Source: Nymphaea colorata
Lineage: Eukaryota; Streptophyta; Magnoliopsida; Nymphaeales; Nymphaeaceae
Assembly (NCBI RefSeq): GCF_008831285.2
Contig: NC_045138.2
Location: 10,678,571 to 10,742,570 of the forward strand
Direction of reading: 5' to 3'
DNA length: 64,000 nucleotides
The notes under the pieces were generated by a model that worked only from the letters and a program-made list of their open reading frames with translations, was not told the DNA's origin and ran no database searches. Positions 23,901 through 36,298 of the stretch are shown piece by piece; position 1 is the stretch's first letter, and every line of letters begins with the position of its first letter. The translations under genes and the position numbers were made by a program.

Positions 23901-25394
23901 TAAATAAAATTTTCCATATAAAATTTACCAGAATTTCACTTGGCCCCCTTCAAACTTTTAAAAAATTATATAATGGCTCTGCTAGGAAAAAACATCCTAC
24001 CACCGCCCATAACCCTCTGGCTGGTGGCTGGGTCTCAGTTAATATGCTTTGTATTATTCTGAGAGGTGCAACAGAAATTTCCCTGACAACCCCCGTTTTA
24101 AGGTTGTGTTTGATTTGCTTGAGTATTGTGGAGATGGAACATGATGTTCTCATCCACCACACCCAGAAGGTTCATTAGTGTTTTAACACCAGGTAAAGTC
24201 GTGCAGCTGAGACCAACAAGATGAAAATCTCAGATACTGTAGATAATCTAAGAATATCCAGAAACAACTATAAAAGAAGGGAATAACGAAAGCTATAATT
24301 CCAGGCAGACAAGAAATACTCATTCCCCTCTTCAATCGCCCACGCGTCCAATCAATGTTGGTTTTCTTGTCTAGATAAAGCAAAGTAGTAATCATGATAA
24401 GGCGTAAAACTGTGGCACTTTCAAGGCTTTTACAATTTTCTGTTTTTGATAACTACAAAGGGAGGACTAACCTTACTAGGAACGGGTATGTAACGTTCGG
24501 ATCTGGTATATATCTAGATTAGCACTTATGAACCAAATTTAAACTACTACGATAATAAATCTGAGTCTAAATGGATCCCATGGGTCCAGGCCCTGTCATC
24601 TTGCACTCTGCGTCATTGTTATGATCTACATTATTTGGGGAATGCAATTCGGAGAGGGCGACTTCACTTTACTTTCGGAGAATCATGTTCGATTTAAAAT
24701 TAGGGGACCAATTAGCGATTCTTGGACCAACCAAAAACCAGTACCATCTCATCTGCAAAACGGTTTCTTTGGGTCCTTTTGACTTGTTTACCTGCATTAA
24801 GTTGCCATCCACATGGAAATTTTTGGTATAAAAACTAGAAATGCCGAGTCGATATAGACCAATATTCTTCTTACAGGTAATATTATTCTGTGGGAAAGAG
24901 ACCTTCCACCCAACTTGGATATGCCTTTTTTATGACTGCTGCAAATGGGCCCAATATGAGACAAGCTAAAATGCACTAATGGTGAGACCCTCTCCAATAC
25001 AATACAATACAATACAATATGGAACAGTTAAACGTACATTAATGGTGGTTTGGCAGCAGAGATACTCTCATGAACCTGCTTCCAGTTTCCGGAAAGTTTC
25101 ATGGAACACATCTGAGTGTGTCCATGATGCCAAACGACCTGTCGGATTGGAACTCAAGTTTTGGGGCTCAAACACTAGCTAATAAACTGGACTTGTTCTT
25201 CGACCATGCCTATTCATGCGGTAATACTTGTTAGTTAGTGATGGGTTATGATTGAGTTAGTGATACGGTTTCTGCAGAGGATTAAGCAGGCAGTTCGCCA
25301 AGCCAGTAGACTGAACCAAGCAATGTCAGCTGTTCGGGGTGTTCCTTTTACAGGAGCGCAGATTACCTTTGGGGGTTCTTATAATGGTCTCTGA
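20998..25394 (+). CDS. DUF6821-family single-pass membrane protein
   Basis: Two exons, 20998-21672 and 25278-25394, joined in phase 0 (tcg|gttagt donor; tttctgcag|agg acceptor), give 263 residues. The acidic N-terminal three quarters is low in structure, with a Ser/Gly run at about 160-175. A hydrophobic helix follows at about 183-202 (GALCSLGVAAATICIILLG) and then a basic, Gln-rich stretch. The second exon is the family hallmark: RIKQAVRQASRLNQAMSAVR, ending in GVPFTGAQITFGGSYNGL. Plant DUF6821 proteins share this tail; their function is not established to my knowledge. I start at the ATG in front of EDVDGWELL. The earlier in-frame ATG at 20899 would add a Phe/Leu-rich stretch read from a CT-rich leader. 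W7-L10 (WELL, after acidic residues) fits an ATG8-interacting motif. The topology suggests an N-cytosolic, tail-anchor-like membrane protein. Confidence 0.88.
21786..21964. mobile_element. MITE-like insertion in the DUF6821 intron
   Basis: The left end 'ggtgcgttcgattgcc' and the right end 'ggctatcaaaacacc' are imperfect inverted repeats bounding about 180 bp of AT-rich DNA. These ends are of the common GTGCGTTTGATT-type MITEs. It begins about 110 bp after the exon 1 donor. Confidence 0.45.
22205..22339 (+). CDS. Candidate in-frame cassette exon within the DUF6821 intron
   Basis: A 135-nt open stretch (45 codons) is preceded by AG (gacagag|gtg) after a pyrimidine-leaning tract and followed by a strong donor (gaaaag|gtgact). 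Both borders are phase 0, exactly as needed to sit between exon 1 and the last exon. The peptide contains TPAMLPGPLGFRRLSGPNF and looks protein-like, but I do not recognise it and the DUF6821 family does not normally carry it. It could be an alternative exon, an exon of another gene, or a captured fragment. Confidence 0.4.
23158..23555. mobile_element. hAT-like MITE in the DUF6821 intron
   Basis: The terminal inverted repeats TAGGGCTGTACA (left) and TAGGGCTGTATA (right, complemented) bound 398 bp of GAGCTCGAG/CTCGAGTC-type blocks with an AT-rich core. The flanks aggggatc and atagcatc match at 5 of 8 positions and could be a decayed 8-bp target duplication. Same family as 19692-20190. Confidence 0.6.
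24992..25018. repeat. (ATACA)n pentanucleotide microsatellite
   Basis: Five near-perfect units of 'caata' in the DUF6821 intron. Confidence 0.9.
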
Positions 25395-27055
25395 GATGCA
25401 GAAAAGAAATGTCTGGCATTCCCACTTAAGTAAAAACATTGCATGCAGAAACCGAAGATATTGCAGGGGAGGAGATACTGCATTCCCATATTGGTGGTTT
25501 TTAGTTTGTCACTATCATAGTGGACTGCATATTTACTGGTATGGATGCTTTTGGTGTACAGTTTGTCTTGTTGAATACGTGATGTGATATATATGGTTTA
25601 CCCTAAATTACTTCATTTTGGGTGATCAGAATATTTTGTTTTCTGTTATATTTATTAATCGTACTGAATCATGTATGACCGAAAGGTTTCACCAATCCTT
25701 TCTAATCTATCAATTTACCGTATACAGTGTTTTAAATCAATTTAAAATATTTTAAACTATTATTAGCTAGAAGAAAAGGATGACATGGACAAACGCCTGT
25801 CGGCGAAAAATACTGATATTATCCGTCCATTTCCTATAGGCCGTTCAATGAAGTGCTTGATCAAATTCAAATTTTTTTAAGGTTTTCTTGTCCCAAGTTC
25901 AACTTTACTTACAGTTGACACATTCATCCTTGCCTTGGTGACAACTCGATCCATAGTTTACCTCTTGGTCTGTCTGGTTGGCCAAAATATTTTAAAAAAT
26001 GGAAATTAAAACATGAAAACCTACCTAGTTTTCTGTTTTTTGTTGTTCGAATAAAGATTAACCAAAAGAAAATAAAAATCCGATATCAGAAAGTCAAAAT
26101 TCCAGGTATCCGGTGTCTTTTTTAACAACATAATGAGTGAGTGGGATGGGCTACCAAGTTTTAGAATCCATCTGTCGGAGCAACTCATGGAAACTAGGGA
26201 GGATACAGAGAGACCAAAGTAGGCAAATTAGCGAGAGTAAATATTCAAAAAGGTTCGGCAATGGAACCCATACGGCCAAGGCAGCTGTGGGCACTGACCC
26301 AGGAAAAATTTGCTTATTTATATATCGGATTCAAGGTAATTTTTCTCATATTAATGCTTCTTAAAAATATTAAATTTTATTACTATTGCCCCTGCATATG
26401 GGTCAATCTAATTTTTGCATAGGGAGACCTCACCGTTGTATAGTTGGCGCTTTGGATTTTCCTACCGCCTCACCAGCAAAGGAGATAAGAAGTTTTATTT
26501 TAAAAATCATTTTATTAGAAACTTTGAAGCTGTTTTTCATAATTGATGAATGGGGCTCTCTCATCTGTTATGTTACAGAGAAGTTATCACTCATGGTCAT
26601 AATCCCACGTCTCTCGCATGGCCATGAGATTGCTAATTTGTTCTGAGCAGCTTCATTCAGAGTCAATCACGAGGTTTTTTTTATATCCGAGTTTTTCCAT
26701 TGCAGCTCACTATAAGTTCAAAGTAAGTTACCTAAATACTTTATATTTCATAAATTGAATTCGTTGGTTATGCGTTTCTGGTATCTAAGGCTCGGCAGCC
26801 CAGCCCAAGGCTCAACAAAGTTGGGGACGGCTGGGCTGGCCGGAAAGCCTTGCCGGCTGCTCAAGTTCAACCAGCTTAGTTATTGGGTCAGGCCTTCCAT
26901 GTTCACATCTATTTGAAACCAGCCTTAACATTTCATATTTTAATACTAAAACAGTTATCAAGCGACATGTAAAAGCTTCTAAGGGAGTTATCGGCAATGC
27001 TCCAAGAGTTTCCAAGAGAGACGAATGAAACAAAATAAAAAATATGAAGAGATAA

Positions 27056-27059
<4 letters not shown>
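25395..27059. other. 3' flank of the DUF6821 gene and intergenic DNA
   Basis: No further exon found. A fragment at 26793-26905 with 'ggctcggcagcccagccc' and inverted 'ggctgggctggccgg' blocks looks like a MITE remnant. The other short ORFs have no support. Confidence 0.4.

Positions 27060-27086
<27 letters not shown>
27060..27086. repeat. (TA)n microsatellite
   Basis: About 13 TA units. Confidence 0.9.
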
Positions 27087-27599
27087 CAAGCCAAGAAGCC
27101 AGCATGCCCCGGTGTGTTTACAAATGGGGCACAGAAACGGATCTCACAAATGGAGCTATAACGGTCCGATCGTTGTTTATCGGACGGTTTATATTTTAAT
27201 TGAAAAATAAGAGAAACAGAGAGGGGGTCCCCTTCTCGCCTCTCAATTCTCATTCCCCCTTCTTCACTCTCTCTCCTCTCGCCACCTCATGACTTCCTCC
27301 CTCATGCTTGCTTTTTGTGCCTTTCCCCATCCCTCCTCTCCCTCGTTGCCCTCCCCATTGATGGTGACAATAGTTGTCGGCGACCATTTCAGACCAAGGG
27401 AACGGTGACGACGAAAAACACACAGGTAGGCCTCCTTCCTCTCTCGCTCTCTCGCGCTCTCTCTCTCTCTTTGTGTATAAAAGGGGATGCTCTCTGGCAG
27501 CCTCTTTCTTTTTTCTTTTTGTGGGCACTGCCGGGAAGCGCAGCCCATTCGATTGTGTTCGTTGCTCATGGAGCACATGATTGTCTTTCTTTCTTTTTT

Positions 27600-28262
27600 T
27601 GCCATAGTAAACCCAAATTTTGAAAGTTGGTGGAGACTTGATCAGGCGGCAGTTGCATTCAATACTTCCCCTCTTTCTCGAGAGGTATTAGCCCGAGTTC
27701 ATAATGAATGTTCAACTAAAGAATTATGGGATAGACTTGTCAAAACATATTCACAAATTTCAAAGGCTCGACTTTTTCATCATCAACGGGAGTTTCAGAA
27801 CTTGTCAAAGAAATCAATGTTTTTTATGGAATATCTGAATCAAGTGGCATCTATTTCTGATCAGCTGGCTACTATTGGATACGAATTGTCTGAAAAGGAC
27901 AAAATGCGTAGGACATTGGATGGACTTGGGCCAAAGTGTCATGTGTTGGTCACTTCATTACAGCGTTTCGTGCAATTCCCTTCCTTTGATGACTTGCAAG
28001 CCAAGCTTACAGTATGAGATGACTTTGAAGGGGTTTTCTAATGAATCAGGCGGACAGATATTGGCCACTATGATCTCTACTGGACAAGGGGAACGATCCG
28101 ATGGCTTTGGAGCAGGACGCAGGCAAGGCAAAAGATCCTTTGGAGGGCATGGACTATTGATAACTCCTAACACTGCAGCCACATCATTGTCTAGAAATGT
28201 GCCTACCTACTTTGATTGCAACAAACGTGGTCATATCAAGGTCAACTGCTGGAATAATCCTT
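27600..28262 (+). pseudogene. Ty1-copia gag remnant
   Basis: From about 27617 a long open stretch reads as UBN2-type gag: LWDRLVKTYSQISKARLF, then a MEYLNQVASISDQLATIGYE block and a LDGLGPKCHVLVTSL block, as in copia gag ('LW..L...Y...S.ARL..L...L', 'YL..IK.I.D.LA..G', 'L.GLG..Y..F'). After a stop at 28017 another frame ends in a zinc-knuckle-like YFDCNKRGHIKVNCW. The first cysteine of the C-X2-C-X4-H-X4-C motif is replaced by tyrosine. The protein is broken by this shift and by the lost ligand. Confidence 0.82.
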
Positions 28263-29900
28263 AGAATAAAGGAAAATTCAATAAGATAGACAGTTCTTCG
28301 GGAAGAAAAGCTAAGGAGAAAGGCAATTCAAATAGACCTGCACCGGATGTAAAGGATCTATTCTTATCTGCTATTTCAGGATTGGATATAAAGTGTGACG
28401 ACCAAAAAGTGTAGTCTATAGATTATGGGGCTGCTGCACATGTTGCAAGTAATGCGAGTCAGTTTTCTAGTGTAATTCTTGTTTTGGAAAAGGTAGTATA
28501 ATCAAAGGAGATGGATCTCATCATCTCATTACTCATTCTAGAAGGGTTTCTATTCCTATGTCTAATTTTATCTTAAGGTTTCTCATGTCCTTTATGCTCC
28601 CAGCATTAAGAAAAATTATCTTTGTATCCAAACTTGTTGATCATTCAAATTCTTTTGTTGAATTCACATCTTCTTCCATCTATATCAAGGAACTTCAAAC
28701 AAAGATGACGTTCATTAAAGGGAACCACCAAGGGAACATGTACAACTTTAAGGAGGATCCTACTGTTTATCATGACTTGAAGCTCATTTCTCAGCAATCG
28801 TCTAAGAGTCATAATCTTCTTAGTATGGAGGAATGTAATAAGTCTTTATGGCTTAGTGTCTCATGGTTTTATTCCAAAGTCTAGTTTACAATTTCTTTCA
28901 AATGAAAAGTTGTGTTCAATTTGTCAAACTTGTAAGAGTCATGTTCTTCCTTTTAATTCAATAAATTAAAGAACTTGACGACCTTTTGAGATAGTTTGTT
29001 CTGATGTATGCAAGCCAACTTCTGAGATTTCAAACTCAGACAGCAAGTATTATGTCATCTTCATTGATATTTTCTTGCACTTCACTTGGATTTATTTTTA
29101 AAAGATAAATCTAAGGTCTTTCTTGTTTTGTGTCGTTTTCATGTGTTCATTAAGCCTCATTTTTCTCTTAGTATTCTGCACTTGCAGTGTGATGGTGGAG
29201 GAGAGTAGTTTTCCAATGACTTTATTAACTATCTTCAAAATAATACAATTAATCGAGGGATATCTTGCTTCTACACACCTCAACAAAATGACATTGCCAA
29301 GCGAAAGCATCAACATATTGCCGAAACTGCTAGGGTATGATCCATGCTAGTGGGCTTCCCATGGGATTGTGGATAGAAGCCTTTCGCTCTACTGTATATG
29401 CAATAAATTACCCCCCCATGTCTATTTCAGGGAATAAGCCCCCTTATTTTTTTCACTTTCATAAGATTTCTGATTACTCTACTTTACGTACTTTTGGATA
29501 CGTTTATTTATGTTCACATTGACTCCTCTCAGGAAAACAAGTTCCATCCTAAGGCGCTCAAATGCATATTGGTGGGGTACGTAGATGATTATGAGGGATA
29601 TAAGTGTTATGATCCTATGAGCAAGAGAATTAAAATTTAAAGAAATGTAATCTCTGACGAATACAATTTTGATGACAAAGAAGTCATTATGTGCCTTTGA
29701 CTCACACATAACTCATTACGATCTTTGGCTCAGTGTTGGGCTTCTTTCTACTAGTAGTATTAATGATTGCTGTCCATCCATACAGATTCTGAATTTATCA
29801 CATAAATAATATAACTCTAATACGGATGATCCAACACCTACTAATAAGTTCTTTGGGTAGGTACATGTTAGAGGAGATCGAAAAGTTTTTTGCAGCTCCA
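28263..29900 (+). pseudogene. Ty1-copia protease/integrase remnant
   Basis: Continuing from gag with stops and shifts: a protease-like stretch near 28410-28450 (DYGAAAHVASN, like the 'DSGATxHV' active site but with Tyr for Ser), an integrase zinc-binding CQTCKSHVLPF at about 28923-28955, and the core IVCSDVCKPTSE...YYVIFIDIFLHFTWIY at about 28990-29100. HLQCDGGGE at about 29180 holds the second catalytic Asp. YTPQQNDIAKRKHQHI at about 29270-29320 has Lys where the third catalytic residue (Glu) should be. FHPKALKCILVGY (about 29545-29580) ends the domain. Integration could not be catalysed. Confidence 0.78.
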
Positions 29901-31329
29901 ATGATGATGAACAAAATACTTCTATGGATGAACATTCCCCTGTAGAGACTATTCTATGTACTAAAAGATTAGAGGGGATTCAACGTCCTATAGATTGACG
30001 GGTTAGTTATGACAATTTCAATTTGAACTTTAATGTGAAACATGATGTTATTTGGTGTTACTAGACACCTTAGAAGTGCAAGACATGATTGTGTTTACTC
30101 ATGGCATTATGATATGTGTGTTAAAAATGTAAATGTGAATCCTCCTTACTGTTGGCTATGAGGTTTACTACCTCGCATATAAGATTTTTGTTCAATTGTG
30201 GGAGAAATACATTATTGTCTTAAAATAGTACAGTAGAAAGCACAAGGTCAATAAATTTGTATAACAATAAAGTGTTTCTATGTGCTAACTTCATTTGAAA
30301 CATTGTTTTTCTCTTTCCTCCATTTTTGTGACTTCCCTATAATTGAACGATCTACGTTAGATTTAAGATTTACATTTTACCAGCCTATCATTGATACCTT
30401 TTACTCAGAATCTACTTAGGAAGGTCATCAGATCAAACTAGATCTAAGGTTATCAACTGTATGTTTCTTGGTAAAGAGGATATGCTTCTTAGAAATAACA
30501 TTTCACCTTCTATTAAATCAATTAACATAAACAAATTTTCAAATTTTGAAGTTCTTACATGACACCATCACACTCCATTCTAATATCTAATGAATCATTT
30601 TGCAAGTTTCCGTGTGTATGTTGGAGTTGCCCAAGTGCTCAATTTGTGGTAGTAACTTGTATCAATCTTTATTTTGAAGGATAGAATGTGGTCAAAAGCC
30701 TAACAAAGATATGATAAAAAAAACACAATGAAAGAAGGAAGTTGCACTAAACAAAGGGTATTTATATTGATAATTGCATGTCACTTCTTACAAAAGGATT
30801 ATTACAGTTTTCTTGACTCCCACAAACACAAGCACTCCATGTTTTCTTGAGGGTGAGACTAAACGAGCTGTTGTACTTCTCTACCAACCCATGCAGGAGA
30901 AATACTATCACCTTTCCTCAATTTTTTTGGTGTAGATGAGAGAAAGAGCTCATCCTTACAAAACCATCTTCTAGATGTGGCCCTCAATTTGGAGGCCTTG
31001 CTATTCAATTTGCAGTGTTTATGAATAAGTTGCATGGACATTTACAATAATGATGGCTAGACCAAGCAATTGTCAGAATTTTGATGTCCCATCCAGGATC
31101 TGTACGCACAACATTAGCTTGCAACTTAAACATGCACCAAAGCAACAACCCACAGCAACAAAACGGGAGAGAAAAGGAGAGAGAAAGAGATTAGATTGAA
31201 AAACAATGGTGAGTATAGAGGTTTAGGCTTTGCTTTAAGGAGCCCTCTGTAGTCATCAAAAATCACACACATACTGAGTAGACGTTGGGCTTATAAAATA
31301 GGCTGCCTTGGATTCCTAGTATGCCAAGT
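29901..31329. other. Region where the copia RT should be; unassigned
   Basis: No reverse transcriptase motif is seen between the integrase (before) and RNase H (after), so about 1.4 kb has been replaced or heavily rearranged. A minus-strand frame at 30859-31041 is open for 60 codons but I do not recognise it. Confidence 0.4.
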
Positions 31330-31771
31330 GGGTTGTAACGCGGACTATACTGGAGACTTATCAACACGAAGGTTGACCACTGGATTTACATTCAATTATT
31401 GAAGTGGTGCAATTTCATGGTGCAGCAACAAACAGCTGACAGTTTCACTATCTACAACAGAAGCAAAATATAGAGCAGCATCTCAAGCAGCACAAGAATG
31501 TGTGTGGTTAATGCGACTGCTGAAAGACATTAAACAAGATGTGAATTATGCAGTGAGACTCTACTACGATAATAAAAGTGCAATTAGACTTGCAGAGAAT
31601 CTTGTCTTCCATGCTCGAACGAAACATATGGAGGTGGAGCATCATTTTATCAGAGATAAAGTACTTAAAGGAGCGATTCAGTTGCAGCCAATCACTTCAG
31701 AGATCAAGTTGCTGACATCTTTACTAAAGACTTGCCAGTACAAACATTCGCCAAGCTTCGAAGAATGCTAA
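31330..31771 (+). pseudogene. Ty1-copia RNase H remnant
   Basis: After frame changes this reads AISWCSNKQLTVSLSTTEAK, then YRAASQAAQECVWLMRLL, LYYDNKSAIRLAENLVFHAR and TKHMEVEHHFIRDKVLKG. These are the classic copia RNase H blocks ('SWxSKKQxxVxxSSxEAEY', 'DNxSAIxLAxNPVFHxRTKHIEVxxHFIRE'). It ends about 35 bp before the LTR, as normal. The first part of the domain is shifted. Confidence 0.85.
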
Positions 31772-31806
31772 GAGTTCTGAGTAGAGAGTCGGTAATGAGA
31801 GAGATA

Positions 31807-32500
31807 TTGTAAAAAGTCACCACCGACTCTCTTGGAAGAGTCGAGATGACTCAAGAGGCAACAAGCTTCTTTCTTTTGTAAGGCGGTGCTTATGTAATGA
31901 TTAAAGGAAAACAAAAATAATATAAAATAAAAAAATGTAAAAATCGATGGAAGCATCCACCACCGACTTCTTCTCCCCTATAAATAGGGATGATGGGGCA
32001 TATTGAGTGGTGTGTGAAAAGAAGAGTGAGTTGGGTTGAGTCTCCTTTGAGCTAAAGTTTGTGTGCTCACTTTGTGAGCTGGTGTGTGAGAGTTTTTAGT
32101 GTATGCTCAAGTGCAAGAGCGTCGGGCTTGGAAGTGCTTGGGTGTGGAAGTTCACTACATGAGCTTAGGTGAGTTTTCTTAAGTCCTTTTCTGTAATGTT
32201 CATTTTGATGAATAAAGCAGTTTACATTTTGAGATTATCAACTACTGGGCTTTAGCGCTTTTTTATGAGCTATTTTCGTTTGGTTATTAAGTTCTTATCA
32301 AGCATACTTTATCAAGTTTATTATTGGGAATTATTTTGGTTATTAAGTCCGGTTTTTTCTCTGCATACATTCGGGTTTGGATCTAAGTTACATTTAGGGC
32401 CCACACTTGTTTTCTTACACTTCTTTCATTCACTCAATAACATTTTGTACAATTGTGGTTCTCAGTTGTCCAGCAAGGGTCAAGGTGGAAACCTTATTTA
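31807..32500 (+). mobile_element. Copia 3' LTR with TATA box and poly-A signal
   Basis: The LTR starts at TGTAAAAAGTC right after the purine-rich 'gagagagatat' tract that follows RNase H. A TATA box (ctataaatag) lies at about 31977, followed by a GT-rich leader, and an aataaa signal lies at about 32210. This is the usual U3-R-U5 order. The 3' border is uncertain, and no matching 5' LTR is visible upstream of the gag at 27600. Confidence 0.65.
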
Positions 32501-33980
32501 GGTGTCCTTAATACATTACTGTACAAGTTAACGTAAATACAAGTATACAGTCGAAAAGTTTGCATAAAAAAAGGGAATCACATGTTAATATTTTGTAAAA
32601 TTTGACATCTTATTGTGTTATTCTGTTGACATGTTATATGTTTTATTTCATGACAATGAATTTGTGATGTTTTGGAATGTAATCTTTGGATCGTCTTATA
32701 TTACGACCCACCAAGAGAGAGAAAGAGAAAACAGAGAGTCCCTACAAGGGTAGCCCCAATCCATCCTTGATTCAGACATGACCCCCATATCTATATATAT
32801 ATATAAAAAAAAGAGAGAGAGAGACAGACAGACAGACAGAGAGACCCTGACCAATTATCAATGGTTTTAGCAGAGAGAGAGTTTTTCTCAGCCCAACCTG
32901 ACCAATTATTTATTGGTCCAGGCTAGGCCTACTGAATTTGGGCCCATTGATGCGTCCTGTGCCAGGCCCAATGCCCACCCTTAATTGCAAGAAATTCACT
33001 ATCATTCTACCCAATGGTTGACATTGTTTCCCACCTTGCCAATTTTGGGAAATGAACATAGAAGAAATAGATTCTTATTGGGATGAAGGACAATGAAATA
33101 AACCCGTAGACCAAATGTAACTTTGAAAATGCATCATGCAACTATCTACTTTATATCATCATAAAAGAACACGTTACTCTTCATAATGGATACTAAGCCA
33201 TATATCTCTTGACAACCAAAATTCTTCAACTTTGTCATCTTTGGCCTATGCAAATGATTGTACAAATGGACAAGGATAATCCACACCCCAAGCACATTCA
33301 ACTATAACATCTACGTCCTCTATGTATTATAATAACGTGCATGGATTTGATAGGGTATATTTTCCTTGAAGGGATGGTGGCCAAAGAAGAGTAAGATGCC
33401 TATTCCCGATTATATGTTTCTTCAAGAGGCACACAAGTGCACATACAATACTTCAATCAAAGCACTTATATCTTCAGGACAGATGCAGAGTCACAATGCA
33501 TTGGCTCTACTCGTTACTCATTAGCATGAAAAGTTCCATGCATTTGTAGTATGCACCATAGTCTACATCGCTTAGAGTCAGGCTACCATGTAATGTGAGA
33601 CTCATTCTACACGTCTTTCAAGGTAATTAAGATTTTAAAAATCATGAAACTACAGAACGCTTGAGCTAGAGTTCCATCTCATTATAAATGCACCGCAAAT
33701 AGGAGTTTATTAGCGCTCCTATAAAGGATACACTAACTCGATCCCTTGTAGTCAAGACTATTAAAAAGATTGTAATTAACTGTATCGGCTTAGCTACATT
33801 GACTACTCATGCTTGTCTTTTCGTTCTTTACACCATTTGTAGAAATATTGTATACCACTCAACTTGAGGTGGAGGCCTTCCCCCAGATTTTGAAAATATA
33901 AATTTTACTTGTTTAAATTTTTGAAAATTTCATTTCATCTCCTGCAAGAATTTTTTAAATATATATTGGTCCCTGTGACA
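32501..33980. other. Intergenic DNA with a MITE remnant
   Basis: Includes a GA/GACA microsatellite at about 32805-32845. At 32880-32990 a piece ends in 'aggcccaatgcccaccctta', the same end as the hAT-type MITE at 36722. No coding frame is recognised in 33000-33900. Confidence 0.45.
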
Positions 33981-34760
33981 GTCTTCTCAACTATTCCATT
34001 CCTCTTCTCTTCTCGGTTTTTTCTCCCCTTTTTTCAATGTTCTTCATTTTTTCACTTCTTACTTCTTATCTTCTTTTTTCTCTGTTGTTCTTTTTTCTTT
34101 TTGTATTTATCTTCACTTCTCTTTTCTTCTCCATTATTTTTCTCTTTGTTCATCTATTCCACTTCTATAAACTATTCTCTTACATATAGCTTCTTAATTC
34201 CTTTTATATCTATTGTTTCTCTTTCTTTTATTTATTTTTTCCTTCTATTTTCCTTTTGTCTAATATTTCATCCTTTTCCAATAAATGATCTGCGAGGGAG
34301 TTAGGCTCCCCAAATATTTCATCCTTTTCTTTCTCGTTTCTTCCTTATTTTTCCCTTTTTTTTCTACTTTCTCTTCACTTTCCTTCTCTTCCCTTTAACT
34401 CATCTTCCTTCTTTATCTATACTTCTTTCAATCATTTTCTCTTCCTTTCTCTTTCCTTCATTTTCTTCTTCCTCTACTCGCAGGTTGTTTATCCCCTTCT
34501 CTCAACTCTTTTTCTCTTTTCTTTGTCTTCTTCTCTTTTCATGTTTGCTCTTTGCTCTCCTTCATTATTCTTGTTATTTATTTCACAATGCCTGTTGCCT
34601 CTTTATATCCCATTCCTTTTTTTCTGCTTCACCTTCAATTTCAATATCTTCTCTCTTCTTTTCTCTCACCTCTCCCTCTATTATCTTTAATTTTCATCTT
34701 TTCATCACCTCCATTTACCTCCTTTCTTTTTTGTTCTCTCTTATTTCCTTGAGCATGTTG
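33981..34760. repeat. 780-bp pyrimidine-rich tract
   Basis: The plus strand is almost entirely C and T ('ttctcttttcttctcc' style). The long Phe/Ser/Leu ORFs at 33909-34304 and 34485-34802 come from this composition and are not genes. Such tracts can form triplex DNA or arise from expanded CT-rich microsatellites. Confidence 0.85.
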
Positions 34761-35435
34761 CTAACTTGCGTGCCCTCAAAAGAAATGCCAGCTTGGAATT
34801 GACAATAGTTGCTTTCTTATCCTTTATTGTTTTTAGCTTCTCTAATGATCAAATTGTCACACTTATGCATAGAGTACCTCATATTCAGCCAGCACATCAC
34901 GTTCTTAAATAACTTAGTTGTCACTTACACCTGACCTCAAGAACAACACCCTTTTTTTGGTGTTTGGTTCACCCTTTTGGCATGAGAAGAAATGAAGATT
35001 CATGATGAAGAGATTTTTTTTTTTTTTTTTGCTTTCATTTTGAGCAATCTTTATGCCTTGTCATCTCTCTTTAGCATTAAACTACTGCTGCAAGAATATT
35101 TGTCAGACGAGGCACTGCAACACAGGCCATTTTGGTGCTTGGTGATGCAGACACTTCCTAAGTAGTTCCTCCTCCTCTTCATGTTTCATGAAAAAATAAC
35201 AACCCCTCGTGATGCTCCCCAAGATTGGTGATGCTACACCTTAACTAGTTGGCCTTACCAACATTCTGAAGTATTATTTGTGAAGAGACCTCTGCTATAA
35301 TTGATCCCAAATCCAATGACTTTTCCAGCTATGTTTGACTTTATCACCACAAACAAGATTGGAGACTGTGTTCCCGAAGTTATTTAATGAAATTGTGGAA
35401 AACTTTCTCTAGGAATTCTTCAAGGTGCTTATAGG

Positions 35436-35685
35436 TAAGGGTGGCATGGGGATGGAGACCTGTCGGGCTTTTGGGCCGGCCCTGGCCCGTGACGAAATCT
35501 GGCTGAGGCCTGGCCTAATAATTTTTTTTATTTTTTATTATATTTATATATTCAAATATTTTATGTATAAATATATACATATATATTGTATGTATATATT
35601 TTTTTTAAGTAAACCAGGCTGGGCCGCCAAATTGAGTCGCGGGCGGGGCCGACTCCGAATCAGCCTAGCCCGATGCCCACCCCTA
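35436..35685. mobile_element. hAT-type MITE, 250 bp, GC-rich ends
   Basis: The left end is TAAGGGTGGCATGGGGA and the right end (complemented) TAGGGGTGGGCATCGGGC. GC-rich 'gggccggccctggcc' arms flank a TA-rich core. Flanks cttatagg (35428-35435) and cctatagg (35686-35693) are an 8-bp target duplication with one mismatch, as hAT elements make. Confidence 0.75.
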
Positions 35686-35693
35686 CCTATAGG

Positions 35694-36290
35694 ATCTTTG
35701 CATGATAAACAATAAAAGGATAACAGCATTTGAGTGGGACTTACTTTGATCTCTAAAGAAAATAGAATTATTTAACACATTTCAATAATAAACTAATATC
35801 AGTTATTTATGTAAGAAAATTAAAATACGAAATTTATTATTTGAATAATTGTTGTTTTATATGCAATGTGTTGATGACTTGCTCCAACACTAGTGATAAC
35901 ATTACCAATTAACATGATTAATTTAATGTACTCATACTAGTGATTTACAAAAATAAATTAAATATTAGTTAGTGATTTATTATTGTGATATTAAAGTATT
36001 TATCAATCATTTACCCCAACAATAGCAATTTAATCAAATAAGTGATATCTGTACGTAAATGCAATTGATTAGGGATAAAAGTGGCTATTTACTTCAATTG
36101 TAACACTACTAATTAACATGATTTATTATATACAGTAACATTAATTATTTATGTAAGCAAATGAATTGTGCTAGTGATTTACTATGGTGATAGTGTAACT
36201 AACTTGCATTAGTCCATGTGGTGTATTAATGATGAGACTAGTTATCTACCTTACATCGATTTTCGTCATAAAGGAAACCTAATATTTGAT
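35694..36290. other. AT-rich intergenic DNA, no gene seen
   Basis: It contains degenerate repeats of 'agtgatttac/attaacatgatt' every 60-100 bp, without coding potential. Confidence 0.45.
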
Positions 36291-36298
36291 AACAAAAC

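Noticed and set aside
27264-27605. Arg/Glu-rich minus-strand ORFs
   Set aside because: They are read from a CT-rich plus-strand stretch in front of the copia gag; no family match.
33909-34802. Long Phe/Ser/Leu-rich ORFs as membrane proteins
   Set aside because: They come from a pyrimidine-rich tract with no codon or domain signal.
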